Positions 1-7,422 of a stretch of DNA of 18,178 bases are shown here, piece after piece. This DNA is from an uncultured Muribaculaceae bacterium (GTDB lineage Bacteria > Bacteroidota > Bacteroidia > Bacteroidales > Muribaculaceae), in the NCBI GenBank assembly GCA_910584185.1, contig CAJTYC010000050.1, positions 1 to 18,178 on the forward strand, written 5' to 3'. A program made the position numbers and the translations under genes. Each line of letters opens with the position of its first letter. Position 1 is the first letter of the stretch. Under the pieces are notes generated by a model, which worked only from the letters and a program-made list of their open reading frames with translations, ran no database searches and had not been told where the DNA came from.

Positions 1-2708
1 TGGGCCCGCTCTACATGTTCCACGGCTCGACGGTCGACTGCATCGACAAGCACCGCCCCAACACCCCCGCGCGCCGCAAGGCTTACGAATGTGACATCAC
101 CTTCGGAACCAACAACGAGTTCGGTTTCGACTACCTCCGCGACAACATGGCCATGTCGCCCGCCGACATGGTGCAGCGCAAGCACTACTACGCCATCGTC
201 GACGAGGTCGACTCGGTGCTCATCGACGACGCCCGTACACCGCTCATCATCTCCGGCCCGGTGCCCAAGGGTGACGACCAGATGTTCAATGAGTTCAAGC
301 CCAACGTGGAGAAGGTGGTCAACGCGCAGCGCAAGCTCGCCCAGCAGCTCCTGCTCGAGGCGAAGGAGAAGATTGCCGCCGGCAACACCGAGGAGGGTGG
401 ACTCGCGCTCTTCCGCGTCTACAAGGCTCTCCCGAAGCATGGCCCGCTTATCCGCTATCTCAGCGAGGAGGGTATCAAGCCTCTGATGCTCAAGGTGGAG
501 GCTAAGTATATGCAAGACAACAACCGCGAGATGCCGAAGGCCGTGGAGCCTCTCTATTTCGTAATCGATGAGAAGAATCATAGCATCGAGCTGACCGACA
601 AGGGTATAGAGGTGCTTACCGGCACCACGTCCGACCCCGACTTCTTCATCATGCCCGACATCGCTGCCCAGCTCTCTGCTGTGGAGAATGAGGAGATGAC
701 TCCCGAACAGAAGCAGGAGACCAAGGATAACTTGCTCCAGAACTATTCTATAAAGGCTGAGCGTCTGCACACTGTTAACCAGCTGCTGAAGGCGTATACG
801 CTCTTCGACAAGGATGTGGAGTATGTGATAGACGACAATAAGATCAAGATTGTGGATGAGCAGACGGGCCGTATCATGGAGGGTCGCCGCTACAGCGACG
901 GTCTGCACCAGGCCATCGAGGCCAAGGAGGGTGTGAAGGTCGAGGCCGCCACCCAGACTTATGCCACCATCACGCTGCAGAACTATTTCCGCATGTATCG
1001 CAAGCTGGCCGGTATGACCGGTACGGCTATGACCGAGGCGGGTGAGTTCTATGATATCTACAAGCTCGACGTTATCGAGATTCCTACCAACCGTCCGGTG
1101 ATTCGCGACGACATGAACGACCGCGTGTACCGCACGAAGAAGGAGAAGTATGCCGCCGTGATTCAGGAGGTGGAAGATATGGTGAAGGCCGGACGTCCGG
1201 TGCTCGTCGGTACCACCTCGGTCGAGATTTCCGAGCTTCTCTCCAAGATGCTTAAGCTCCGCAAGATAGACCACCAGGTGCTTAACGCCAAGCTGCACCA
1301 GCAGGAGGCTGACATCGTGGCACGCGCCGGCCAGACTGGCACCGTGACCATCGCCACCAACATGGCAGGTCGAGGCACCGACATCAAGCTCTCGCCTGAG
1401 GTCAAGGCTGCCGGCGGTCTCGCCATCATTGGTACGGAGCGTCATGAGAGCCGCCGTGTGGACCGCCAGTTGCGCGGTCGTGCAGGCCGTCAGGGTGACC
1501 CGGGCAGCTCAGTGTTCTTCGTTTCGTTTGAAGACCAGGTGATGCGCCTCTTCGCCAACGAGCGCGTCGTGAAGATGCTCGACCGTCTCGGCTTCAAGGA
1601 GGGTGAGATGCTTGAGAACCCGATGGTTACAAAGAGTATCGAGAATGCACAGAAGCGTGTGGAAGAGAATAACTTCGGTATCCGTAAGCGCCTCGTGGAG
1701 TATGATGATGTGATGAATGCACAGCGTAACGGTGTTTATTCACGCCGTCAGAATGCCTTGAAGGGTGAGCGTATCGGTGTCGATATCGCCAACATGGTAT
1801 ATGAGCTTTCTTCTGACCTCGCTTCCAATGCCAATGCAGATTTCAATGAGTTCTCTGAGGAGGTGAACCGCACGTTCGCAATCGAGGTGCCGTTCACTGC
1901 TGAGGAGTATGCGAAGCTCGAGAAGGAGGAGATTGCTGACCGTCTCGCCGAGGCTGCCATGGAGAATATGGCACGCAAGAAGGAGAAACTTGCCCAGGGT
2001 GCTTATCCTTATATCAAGGAATTTGTGGAGGAGCGCGGTGCCCGCGGACCGGTGGGCGTGCCCATGACCGATGGCCGCCGCATGTTCAATATCCGCGCCG
2101 ACATAGAGCAGTGCTACAACGATGGCTGCAAGCCCCTCGCCAAGGCGTGGGAGAAGGCAGTGCTGCTCTCGAGCATCGACTCCTGCTGGCAGGAGCAGCT
2201 GCGTGAGATGGATGAGTTGCGCCGCAATGTGCAGAATGCCACTTACGAGCAGAAAGACCCGCTGGTGATATATAAGATCGAGGCTTTCGAACTTTGGAAG
2301 AAGATGCTCTGGGAGATGAACTCCAAGTCTGTGGCTACGCTGATGCGCGGTCGTCTGGCAGTGCCCGATTATGAGGAGGCCAAGGCGGCGGAGCAGGCGC
2401 GTCAGCAGCAGCTCGCCGAGCAGGAGGAACAGCGCAAGCGTGCGGCAGCCTATGCAGTTCCGCGCAACGGCAGCATAACCCAAGGCCCGACACGCCCGAT
2501 GCCCAATCCGTATGCCAATTACAGCACCACCCACGAGACATATGAGGGTGAGGCGGCACAGCGACTCGCAGCGCAGAACGCGGGCCGCGCGGCCTCAGCT
2601 CCGCGCAAGGCAGCTCCGGTAAAGGCCGGCCCGAAAATCGGCCGCAATGACCCCTGCCCCTGTGGAAGCGGCAAGAAATACAAAAACTGCTGCGGTAAAA
2701 ACCAGTAA
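1..2708 (+). CDS. secA: SecA preprotein translocase ATPase (5' truncated by the window)
   Basis: SecA is the ATPase motor that pushes unfolded preproteins through SecYEG at the inner membrane. The reading frame is open to the left edge (residues GPLYM precede the first in-window ATG at 15), so roughly 140-150 N-terminal residues, including Walker A, are missing. Numbering from the ATG at 15, the Walker B/DEVD motif is at 63-66, and the GTTS, MAGRGTD and GRAGRQGDPG helicase motifs of NBD2 follow in order. A long acidic and helical insertion after the DEVD region fits the enlarged SecA of Bacteroidota. The tail is a Pro/Ala/Gln-rich linker ending in the zinc-binding CxCx8CC motif (C881, C883, C892, C893), which binds SecB or phospholipid in known SecAs. 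The stop is TAA at 2706-2708, and a terminator follows within 20 bp. Identity is certain; only the N terminus is unseen. Confidence 0.98.
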   Translation, partial: GPLYMFHGSTVDCIDKHRPNTPARRKAYECDITFGTNNEFGFDYLRDNMAMSPADMVQRKHYYAIVDEVDSVLIDDARTPLIISGPVPKGDDQMFNEFKPNVEKVVNAQRKLAQQLLLEAKEKIAAGNTEEGGLALFRVYKALPKHGPLIRYLSEEGIKPLMLKVEAKYMQDNNREMPKAVEPLYFVIDEKNHSIELTDKGIEVLTGTTSDPDFFIMPDIAAQLSAVENEEMTPEQKQETKDNLLQNYSIKAERLHTVNQLLKAYTLFDKDVEYVIDDNKIKIVDEQTGRIMEGRRYSDGLHQAIEAKEGVKVEAATQTYATITLQNYFRMYRKLAGMTGTAMTEAGEFYDIYKLDVIEIPTNRPVIRDDMNDRVYRTKKEKYAAVIQEVEDMVKAGRPVLVGTTSVEISELLSKMLKLRKIDHQVLNAKLHQQEADIVARAGQTGTVTIATNMAGRGTDIKLSPEVKAAGGLAIIGTERHESRRVDRQLRGRAGRQGDPGSSVFFVSFEDQVMRLFANERVVKMLDRLGFKEGEMLENPMVTKSIENAQKRVEENNFGIRKRLVEYDDVMNAQRNGVYSRRQNALKGERIGVDIANMVYELSSDLASNANADFNEFSEEVNRTFAIEVPFTAEEYAKLEKEEIADRLAEAAMENMARKKEKLAQGAYPYIKEFVEERGARGPVGVPMTDGRRMFNIRADIEQCYNDGCKPLAKAWEKAVLLSSIDSCWQEQLREMDELRRNVQNATYEQKDPLVIYKIEAFELWKKMLWEMNSKSVATLMRGRLAVPDYEEAKAAEQARQQQLAEQEEQRKRAAAYAVPRNGSITQGPTRPMPNPYANYSTTHETYEGEAAQRLAAQNAGRAASAPRKAAPVKAGPKIGRNDPCPCGSGKKYKNCCGKNQ

Positions 2709-2723
2709 AATGTCATGATGACC

Positions 2724-2760
2724 AAAAAAGCGGTGCAAACAAGTTGCACCGCTTTTTTTT
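2724..2760. terminator. Intrinsic terminator after secA, probably bidirectional
   Basis: A perfect 9-bp stem (2730-2738 with 2744-2752, GCGGTGCAA/TTGCACCGC) closes a 5-nt loop. It is followed by eight T on the plus strand and preceded by six A, so it can also terminate minus-strand transcription. It ends secA and could also stop the recO-GH2 transcript arriving from the right. Confidence 0.92.
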
Positions 2761-2762
2761 AG

Positions 2763-2830
2763 ACCTTAAGGACTTTAAGGACTCTAAAGACTTTAAGGAC
2801 TCTAAAGACTTTAAAGACCTTAAGGACTTT
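2763..2830. repeat. Nonamer repeat array 1 (unit ACTTTAAGG), between secA and GH2 gene
   Basis: There are seven full 9-bp units plus a partial one: ACCTTAAGG, ACTTTAAGG, ACTCTAAAG, ACTTTAAGG, ACTCTAAAG, ACTTTAAAG, ACCTTAAGG, ACTTT. The array starts two bases after the secA terminator and runs into the stop codon of the minus-strand GH2 gene (TAA at 2829-2831). The same unit family recurs at 5338-5409 and 13582-13670. The variants differ mainly by C/T and A/G changes at the same unit positions. No function is known to me. Confidence 0.9.
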
Positions 2831-5324
2831 ATTTCACAGAAATGTCGATAGTGGCGGCCTTCACGCCCGGGGCAGTGACGGTTAGCTTCGCTGTGCCGGG
2901 TGTCTTCGACGCCCTCAGGATGCAGGTGGCTGCTCCTGAGAAGAGGTTCATCGCCGGTTTGTCCATCGGAAGCAGGCAGGTCGGGTCGCCGTTCGCTGTG
3001 GCCAAGAATTCCGCCGCACCGCTCACCTTGAACTTCACGAGGCGATTGTCGGTCGGCACGATGTTGCCATTCTTGTCGGCTACCTGCACCGTTACATACA
3101 CCAAATCGTTGCCGTCGGCCTTGATTGTCTTTTGGTTGGCCGAAAGCACTATGTGGGTGGGCTTGCCGGCAGTCACCACTTCCGCCTCTTCGCCACGGTT
3201 GCCGTTGGCGTCGATACCCACCACCTTCAGGGTGCCCGGCTCGTAAACCACGTCATCCCATATCAGGCGGTAGCGTCCGAGTGCACGGCGCGAGGCCTCC
3301 ATCTTGGTGGCTGAGATGTCGTCGTAGTTCTTCACGTCGTCGGCCACACTCTCTGCCTTGATGTCGGGGTTCTTGCTCTTGACACCCATCGACTTGCCGT
3401 TCACGAATAGTTCGGCAGACGGGTAGGAGGTGTAGACCATCACCGGTGTGGTCTGGCCTTCACGTCCGGGCCATGTCCAGTGGGGCAGGATGTGGAGAGT
3501 GGGGGAGGTGGTGTTCCATTGCGAGCGGTAGAGCCAATAGCGGTCCTTGGGGAGCGACGCGAGGTCGATTATACCGAAGAGGCTGCTGTGGCTGGGCCAT
3601 GCGTCGGTGTCGTAGGGCGTAGGCTCACCGAGATAGTCGAAGCCTGTCCATACGAACTGGCCGATAAACCAAGGCCAGTCTTCGTCGGCCTGGAAGTCGA
3701 GTTCGGGGATGTTGCTCCACCAGCAATATTCGGTGTCGTAAGATGAACTTTGATTGTTGGGGTGCATGCCTGGAGCCTTGAGGTCGAGCGGGAACATGTA
3801 TACTCCGCGCGACGACACGGTGGAGGCAGTCTCAGTGCCGAGTACTAACTTCTGCGGCAACACTTCATAGGCTCGCTTGTAGAACATAGGCTTGTAGTTG
3901 AAGCCCGGTATGTCGAGGGCAGCGGCGAAGCCGTTGTCGAGCACAGAGCTTATCTGATCCATACCGCAGGTGACGGGGCGCGTCGGGTCTTCGCGGTGGC
4001 AGATGCCCTGGAGCATCTCGAGCTCGGATATGCCGTCAGGTCCCCACTGTGAGGGCACCTCGTTGCCGATACTCCACATCACTACGGAGGGGGAGTTGCG
4101 GTATTGGTGCAGCATGTTGACCATATCCTTCTCTGCCCATTCTTTGAATATTGAGCCGTAGCCATTCTTGCTCTTGGGTCGGAAGCCCCAGTCGTCAAAC
4201 GGCTCTATCATCATCATCATGCCCATTTCGTCGCAGAGTGCCACGAGTTCGGGGGCGGGCATGTTGTGCGAGGTGCGTATGGCATTGGCGCCCATCTCTT
4301 TGAGCAGTTCTATCTGATGGCGCAAGGCGGCGGTGTTGACAGCCGCGCCGAGCGGTCCGAGGTCGTGGTGGTTGCATACACCCTTGAACATGGTGCGCTT
4401 GCCATTAAGGAAGAAGCCTCGCTCCGGTATATATTCGATTTTGCGGATGCCGAAGCGTGTGTCGTAGCGGTCCACTTCCTTGCCATCCACGCTCAGCACG
4501 GTGCGGGCTATATAGAGGGCCGGATGCTCCGTGTCCCAAAGGTCGGGGTGCTCCACGAGGAAGTTCTGCGTGAATGGCTGGCCGTGTGAATGGTATAGCA
4601 CGTCGTTGGTGGCCACCACCTTGCCTTGCGGTGAGATTATCTCGGTGTTGACACGCACTGCCTCACCCTTGTCGGCTCCCTTTATTTTCATCTCCAGTTT
4701 TACCGAAGCTTCGGCGGCACTGACATCGGGGGTGGTGACGTATGTGCCCCATACCGGTATGTGTATCTTGGAGGTGGAGAGGAGGTGCACGTTGCGGTAG
4801 AGACCGGCGCCGGGATACCAGCGCGATGATTCCGGCTTATTCTCGAGGCTTACGGTCACTGTGTTGAGACCCGGGCGGATTATGCCGGGGGCAAGGTCAA
4901 GGTGGAAGCTGTTGTAGCCGTAGGCCCAGTGGCCCACTTTCTTGCCGTTCACTTCCACTTGCGGATTGCTCATGGCGCCGTCGAAGATGAGCGAGAATAC
5001 CTGGCCTGTGGTGTCGGCCACCTCGAAGTCGGTGGTATACACACCGCGGCCCATGTAGGGGAGACCGCCTGTGCGGCCTGTCTTCTCTGTCTTCTCAGTT
5101 TCGCCGTTCTGCTCCACGGCCACGCGCTGCAGGTCATGCTGGCGTGAGAAAGGTTTGTGGATTGCCCAGTCGTGGGGCACCCTGACATTTTGCCAGGCGC
5201 TCTGACGCCCGGTGGAGTCTACTTCTGCGAAGCGCCATATGCCGTCGAGAGTCTCGGTGTGGCGTGCGCTCAGCGGCGTTGCCGCTAATGCCGCCAATGC
5301 CATTAAGGTGATTTTATTTGTCAT
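2829..5324 (-). CDS. Secreted glycoside hydrolase family 2 enzyme, beta-galactosidase-like
   Basis: An exo-acting GH2 enzyme of 831 aa, probably periplasmic or outer-surface, releasing beta-linked sugars from host or dietary glycans. I chose the ATG at 5324 because it gives a clean signal peptide (MTNKITLMALAALAATPLSA). The in-frame extension back to 5384 only translates a DNA repeat as TLK units. Order: signal peptide, N-terminal jelly-roll sugar-binding domain (to about 180), Ig-like domain (about 185-295), TIM barrel (about 300-590), and C-terminal beta domains that look like the DUF4982/GH2 C-terminal type. Acid/base E422 lies in SIGNEVP and the nucleophile is probably E498 in GTETAS. The upstream gap to recO is entirely repeat with no TAnnTTTG box, so co-transcription with recO is likely. 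Exact substrate (galactoside, glucuronide or other) cannot be read from sequence alone. Confidence 0.93.
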   Translation of the reverse strand: MTNKITLMALAALAATPLSARHTETLDGIWRFAEVDSTGRQSAWQNVRVPHDWAIHKPFSRQHDLQRVAVEQNGETEKTEKTGRTGGLPYMGRGVYTTDFEVADTTGQVFSLIFDGAMSNPQVEVNGKKVGHWAYGYNSFHLDLAPGIIRPGLNTVTVSLENKPESSRWYPGAGLYRNVHLLSTSKIHIPVWGTYVTTPDVSAAEASVKLEMKIKGADKGEAVRVNTEIISPQGKVVATNDVLYHSHGQPFTQNFLVEHPDLWDTEHPALYIARTVLSVDGKEVDRYDTRFGIRKIEYIPERGFFLNGKRTMFKGVCNHHDLGPLGAAVNTAALRHQIELLKEMGANAIRTSHNMPAPELVALCDEMGMMMMIEPFDDWGFRPKSKNGYGSIFKEWAEKDMVNMLHQYRNSPSVVMWSIGNEVPSQWGPDGISELEMLQGICHREDPTRPVTCGMDQISSVLDNGFAAALDIPGFNYKPMFYKRAYEVLPQKLVLGTETASTVSSRGVYMFPLDLKAPGMHPNNQSSSYDTEYCWWSNIPELDFQADEDWPWFIGQFVWTGFDYLGEPTPYDTDAWPSHSSLFGIIDLASLPKDRYWLYRSQWNTTSPTLHILPHWTWPGREGQTTPVMVYTSYPSAELFVNGKSMGVKSKNPDIKAESVADDVKNYDDISATKMEASRRALGRYRLIWDDVVYEPGTLKVVGIDANGNRGEEAEVVTAGKPTHIVLSANQKTIKADGNDLVYVTVQVADKNGNIVPTDNRLVKFKVSGAAEFLATANGDPTCLLPMDKPAMNLFSGAATCILRASKTPGTAKLTVTAPGVKAATIDISVK

Positions 5325-5337
5325 ATATTTTAGAGTT

Positions 5338-5409
5338 TTTAAGGTCTTTAAGGTCTTTAGGGTCTTTAGGGTCATTAGGGTCATTAATGTCTTTAAGGTC
5401 TTTAAGGTC
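5338..5409. repeat. Nonamer repeat array 2 (unit TTTAAGGTC), between recO and GH2 gene
   Basis: Eight consecutive 9-bp units: TTTAAGGTC twice, TTTAGGGTC twice, ATTAGGGTC, ATTAATGTC, TTTAAGGTC twice. It fills almost the whole gap between the recO stop (5413) and the GH2 start (5324). It has the same period, orientation and core (CTTTAAGG) as arrays 1 and 3. Because the period is a multiple of three, the frame stays open on the minus strand and appears as a false TLK-repeat N-terminal extension of the GH2 protein. Confidence 0.92.
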
Positions 5410-5412
5410 TTT

Positions 5413-6141
5413 TCAGCCGAAGACTTCTGCCAAGACTTCCGGTGACTTCAGGGCGTTTAGGCCCGGGAAGTGGAGGGAGTAGTAGCGCAGCAGCAGCGAT
5501 ATGAGCTGGCGTCGTTCGGCTGCCGTGAAGCGGAAGCGGCAGGCGTTGCGAAGTGTCATGCGGCTGAGCAGCGGTAGGAGTGAGGAGAGCTGCGGCGAAA
5601 GGTAATCGCGGTGTGGGGGAGGGGTGAGGAGTGTTGTGCCTCCGCGCAGGTCAAACCACGCATCCTTGCGCCATCCTGTCAGGTCGGGCTTTATGCCGGC
5701 ATAATCCAAGAAGCCTATCAGAAAGGCTATGTGTATGTTGGCCGGTGAATGACTCTCCGCGTCGAGGACCTTCAGCGAGGCCACTATATAGTCCCAGAGT
5801 GCCGGGTCGGGTGGCGACTGGCGCACGTAAGCCGAAACGAATTCTGCCACAAACATGCCGATAGCTGATTTGACCGGGCTGAAATAAATCTCTCGCCATG
5901 TAAGTTCGCGCGTGAACTTGTTGAGATACTGAAGCTCGCGGGTAGGCATGAAGTTTACGTCGGAGCTGATCACCGAGAGGGGCATAAGCATGGCGTTGCG
6001 CACGCGTGCCGTCTTGCCTTGGGAGGCAGATACAAGCATCGCCACCCTCCCTTGCTCGCGCGCAAAAAGGGTGACGATGTTATGCCTGTCAGAATATTTC
6101 ACTGTATCAAGCACTATGCCGGTGAGTCTTTCAAAAACCAT
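5413..6141 (-). CDS. recO: DNA repair protein RecO
   Basis: RecO works with RecR (and RecF) to load RecA on SSB-coated single-stranded DNA during gap repair and recombination. The 242-aa product begins MVFERLTGIVLDTVKYSDRH, the OB-fold start typical of RecO, followed by a helical C-terminal domain rich in Arg/Lys. The ATG at 6141 is preferred; an in-frame TTG at 6156 would place the promoter inside the gene. It lies 24 bp downstream of the rubrerythrin stop. The -7 box TATCTTTG at 6153-6146 sits only four bases before the ATG, so the transcript from it would have almost no leader. The GH2 gene follows on the same strand across repeat array 2. Sequence similarity of RecO is always low, but length, start motif and overall pattern fit well. 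Confidence 0.9.
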   Translation of the reverse strand: MVFERLTGIVLDTVKYSDRHNIVTLFAREQGRVAMLVSASQGKTARVRNAMLMPLSVISSDVNFMPTRELQYLNKFTRELTWREIYFSPVKSAIGMFVAEFVSAYVRQSPPDPALWDYIVASLKVLDAESHSPANIHIAFLIGFLDYAGIKPDLTGWRKDAWFDLRGGTTLLTPPPHRDYLSPQLSSLLPLLSRMTLRNACRFRFTAAERRQLISLLLRYYSLHFPGLNALKSPEVLAEVFG

Positions 6142-6145
6142 AGTG

Positions 6146-6153
6146 CAAAGATA
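6146..6153 (-). promoter_or_regulatory. Bacteroidota -7 element TATCTTTG of recO
   Basis: On the minus strand TATCTTTG matches the TAnnTTTG consensus exactly and is followed by CACT and then the recO ATG. I see no good -33 TTTG at 19-21 bp, as that stretch overlaps the end of the rubrerythrin gene. If used, transcription would start at or within a base or two of the start codon. Confidence 0.55.
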
Positions 6154-6165
6154 CAAAATTTTTTG

Positions 6166-6756
6166 TTACACATTATCCTCGGCGCGCATGAAATGCTGCT
6201 GCGGATGGTAGCAAGCGGGGCATTTTACCGGTGGCTCTGTGCCTTCGGTGATGTAACCGCATACCAAACACTGCCATACCACAGGTTTGTCGCTCTTCCA
6301 TACGGTGCCGTTTTCGATGCGCTCGCGCATCTTGTTGAAACGTTCGCGGTGATGATTCTCGATAGTTGCGATGGCGCGGAAGCGGTCGGCTATTTCGGGG
6401 AATCCCTCCTCGTCGGCCACCTTGGCGGCGTTGGTGTAAAGCACCACACCCTCCTGCTCCTCTTCGGCTGCTGCCACCTTAAGGTTGTCGACAGTCTTGC
6501 CGATTACACCGGCATCAACGCCTACGGCCTCAGGGGTCTGGCAATCACCCTCAGCAAGATATTTCAAGAAAATCTTGGCATGATGAAGTTCATTGTCAGC
6601 AGTTTCATTAAATATATTGGCATACTGGAAGTATGATTCCTTTTGGGCAGCCTGAGCGAAGAAAGTGTAACGGGTATAAGCACAAGATTCAGCCACATAA
6701 GCCAAAGCCAAGTTTTCACGAGTCTTAGTGCCAACGAGAGATTTTGTTGTTTCCAT
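6166..6756 (-). CDS. rbr: Rubrerythrin (diiron peroxidase with rubredoxin-like domain)
   Basis: Rubrerythrin reduces hydrogen peroxide in the cytoplasm of anaerobes, taking electrons through its rubredoxin domain. The 196-aa protein has an N-terminal ferritin-like four-helix bundle with probable iron ligands E23, E56, H59, a glutamate in the EEE run at 98-100, E133 and H136. The C-terminal rubredoxin-like domain has CLVC (C163, C166) and CPAC (C179, C182). The length is normal for the family. The ATG at 6756 is preceded by A/T-rich DNA. A weak minus-strand -7-like box TGTATTTG (6802-6795, one mismatch, no clear -33) lies 38 bp upstream and may be its promoter. recO follows 24 bp downstream. 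Confidence 0.96.
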   Translation of the reverse strand: METTKSLVGTKTRENLALAYVAESCAYTRYTFFAQAAQKESYFQYANIFNETADNELHHAKIFLKYLAEGDCQTPEAVGVDAGVIGKTVDNLKVAAAEEEQEGVVLYTNAAKVADEEGFPEIADRFRAIATIENHHRERFNKMRERIENGTVWKSDKPVVWQCLVCGYITEGTEPPVKCPACYHPQQHFMRAEDNV

Positions 6757-7078
6757 AATATATGTATTAAATTAAATTTGTTTAAGGAAAATTTCAAATA
6801 CATAATCATAACAACCCACTTCGCCCATATGTTCTCACCGATGTCGCTAAATTTGTATCCATTGTGAGGCGGTACCCAAAATCTTGAAGTTGCCGTTGTC
6901 GGCTCGGACGCGCAAGCAATGCTCAATCAGTAAAAATCATGAAGTGGCGGGTACGCGCTTCTGTGCGCCCTGATACGTAGGGGATATGGGGAAAAGGTGT
7001 TTAAATCCGAGTAGCGCTGTAGTAAGCGATAATTGAAAATATGTAGAAAAAAACACTGAAATTTATGAAAAATTGAGC
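6757..7078. other. Upstream region of rubrerythrin without a convincing gene
   Basis: This 320-bp stretch separates the rubrerythrin start from the first putative small-RNA terminator. The part nearest the gene is A/T-rich and holds a weak promoter-like box. The middle (about 6870-7020) is more GC-rich and shows no frame with a credible start and length; the frames that pass through it continue into rubrerythrin out of frame. It could be a long regulated leader or a non-coding element, but I see no known riboswitch fold. Confidence 0.5.
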
Positions 7079-7151
7079 AAAAGAAAAGTCTACCTCTTTT
7101 CACAAAGAAGTAGACTGAAACCTTAATCTTAATTTAATACTATGAAAAACA
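7079..7151 (-). ncRNA. Putative small RNA or attenuated leader, copy 1
   Basis: On the minus strand a -7 box TAACTTTG (7164-7157), with TTTG 18 bp upstream (7186-7183), is followed by about 73 nt ending in a terminator. The core GTGTTTTTCATAGTATTA is shared with a second copy at 7752-7820. The hairpin at 7116-7087 has a 13-bp stem including one G-U pair that would be an A-C mismatch in the opposite RNA, which supports minus-strand transcription. TTTCTTTT follows it. No open frame of useful length lies inside. It may act as a free RNA or as a premature-termination leader toward rubrerythrin, 320 bp downstream. Confidence 0.6.
7087..7116 (-). terminator. Hairpin terminator of small RNA copy 1
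   Basis: The minus-strand stem AGTCTAC/GTAGACT is extended by six more pairs including a U-G, around a small GTGA loop, and is followed by TTTCTTTT. Confidence 0.7.
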
Positions 7152-7156
7152 CACTG

Positions 7157-7186
7157 CAAAGTTACGACAAATAAGTGAGATGCAAA
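7157..7186 (-). promoter_or_regulatory. Promoter of putative small RNA copy 1 (TTTG-N18-TAACTTTG)
   Basis: The minus strand reads TTTG (7186-7183), 18 bp, then TAACTTTG (7164-7157). Both elements match the Bacteroidota sigma-ABfr consensus, with spacing one base below the usual 19-21. Confidence 0.65.
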
Positions 7187-7422
7187 AATCAGTGCAACAT
7201 AAAACCCTAAAATTTAAACAAATTTAACACAACTTTTCCTTTCTTAACAAAATGACACGCTGCTTTTAGCAGCAATCCAATACCCAAGGAGATTCTCAAC
7301 TTGTGCTTTTTGCTTTCATGCCTTCCTTGCTTTTTGCTGTCACGGGGTGTTACTTTTGCCGCGGGTGCGCCGCGGCCTTGAAGTCGCCATATTAGAAGGC
7401 CCCTCTTTAGCTGTCAGTAATT
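7165..7422. other. Intergenic stretch with a possible plus-strand promoter
   Basis: This 258-bp segment has no gene. It is A/T-rich to about 7250, then carries small hairpins (GCTGC/GCAGC at 7259-7273; CCGCGG-GTGCG-CCGCGG at 7359-7375) and a consensus-like plus-strand promoter at 7327-7358. Confidence 0.5.
7327..7358 (+). promoter_or_regulatory. Possible plus-strand promoter TTG-N21-TACTTTTG
   Basis: TTG at 7327-7329, 21 bp, then TACTTTTG at 7351-7358 matches TAnnTTTG. The predicted transcript would begin in the CCGCGG hairpin and run antisense to the doubtful frame at 7423-7686 and to small RNA copy 2. There is no plus-strand gene to serve, so the match may be chance. Confidence 0.35.

Noticed and set aside
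2763..2830. Nonamer arrays as a CRISPR
   Set aside because: Units of 9 bp follow directly without spacers, and there are no cas genes in the window.
5060..5110. EKTEKTGRTGG stretch in the GH2 protein as an inserted nonamer repeat
   Set aside because: Although it has a 9-bp periodic look, a similar loop (EQNGE ... KTGRTGGLP) is, as I recall, usual in GH2 enzymes of this type.
5325..5384. N-terminal TLK-repeat extension of the GH2 enzyme
   Set aside because: It is the nonamer array translated by chance; the ATG at 5324 gives a normal signal peptide.
6564..6926. 120-codon minus-strand frame upstream of and overlapping rubrerythrin
   Set aside because: It overlaps the rubrerythrin start in another frame, has no recognisable domain and crosses the likely promoter.
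7141..7173. Plus-strand micro-frame MKNTLQSYDK, with a relative MKNTWQS at 7811-7834
   Set aside because: Their similarity is fully explained by the conserved minus-strand promoter and core read in reverse. The stem wobble pairs favour minus-strand RNA, and no gene follows on the plus strand. A leader-peptide role is not excluded but is weaker.
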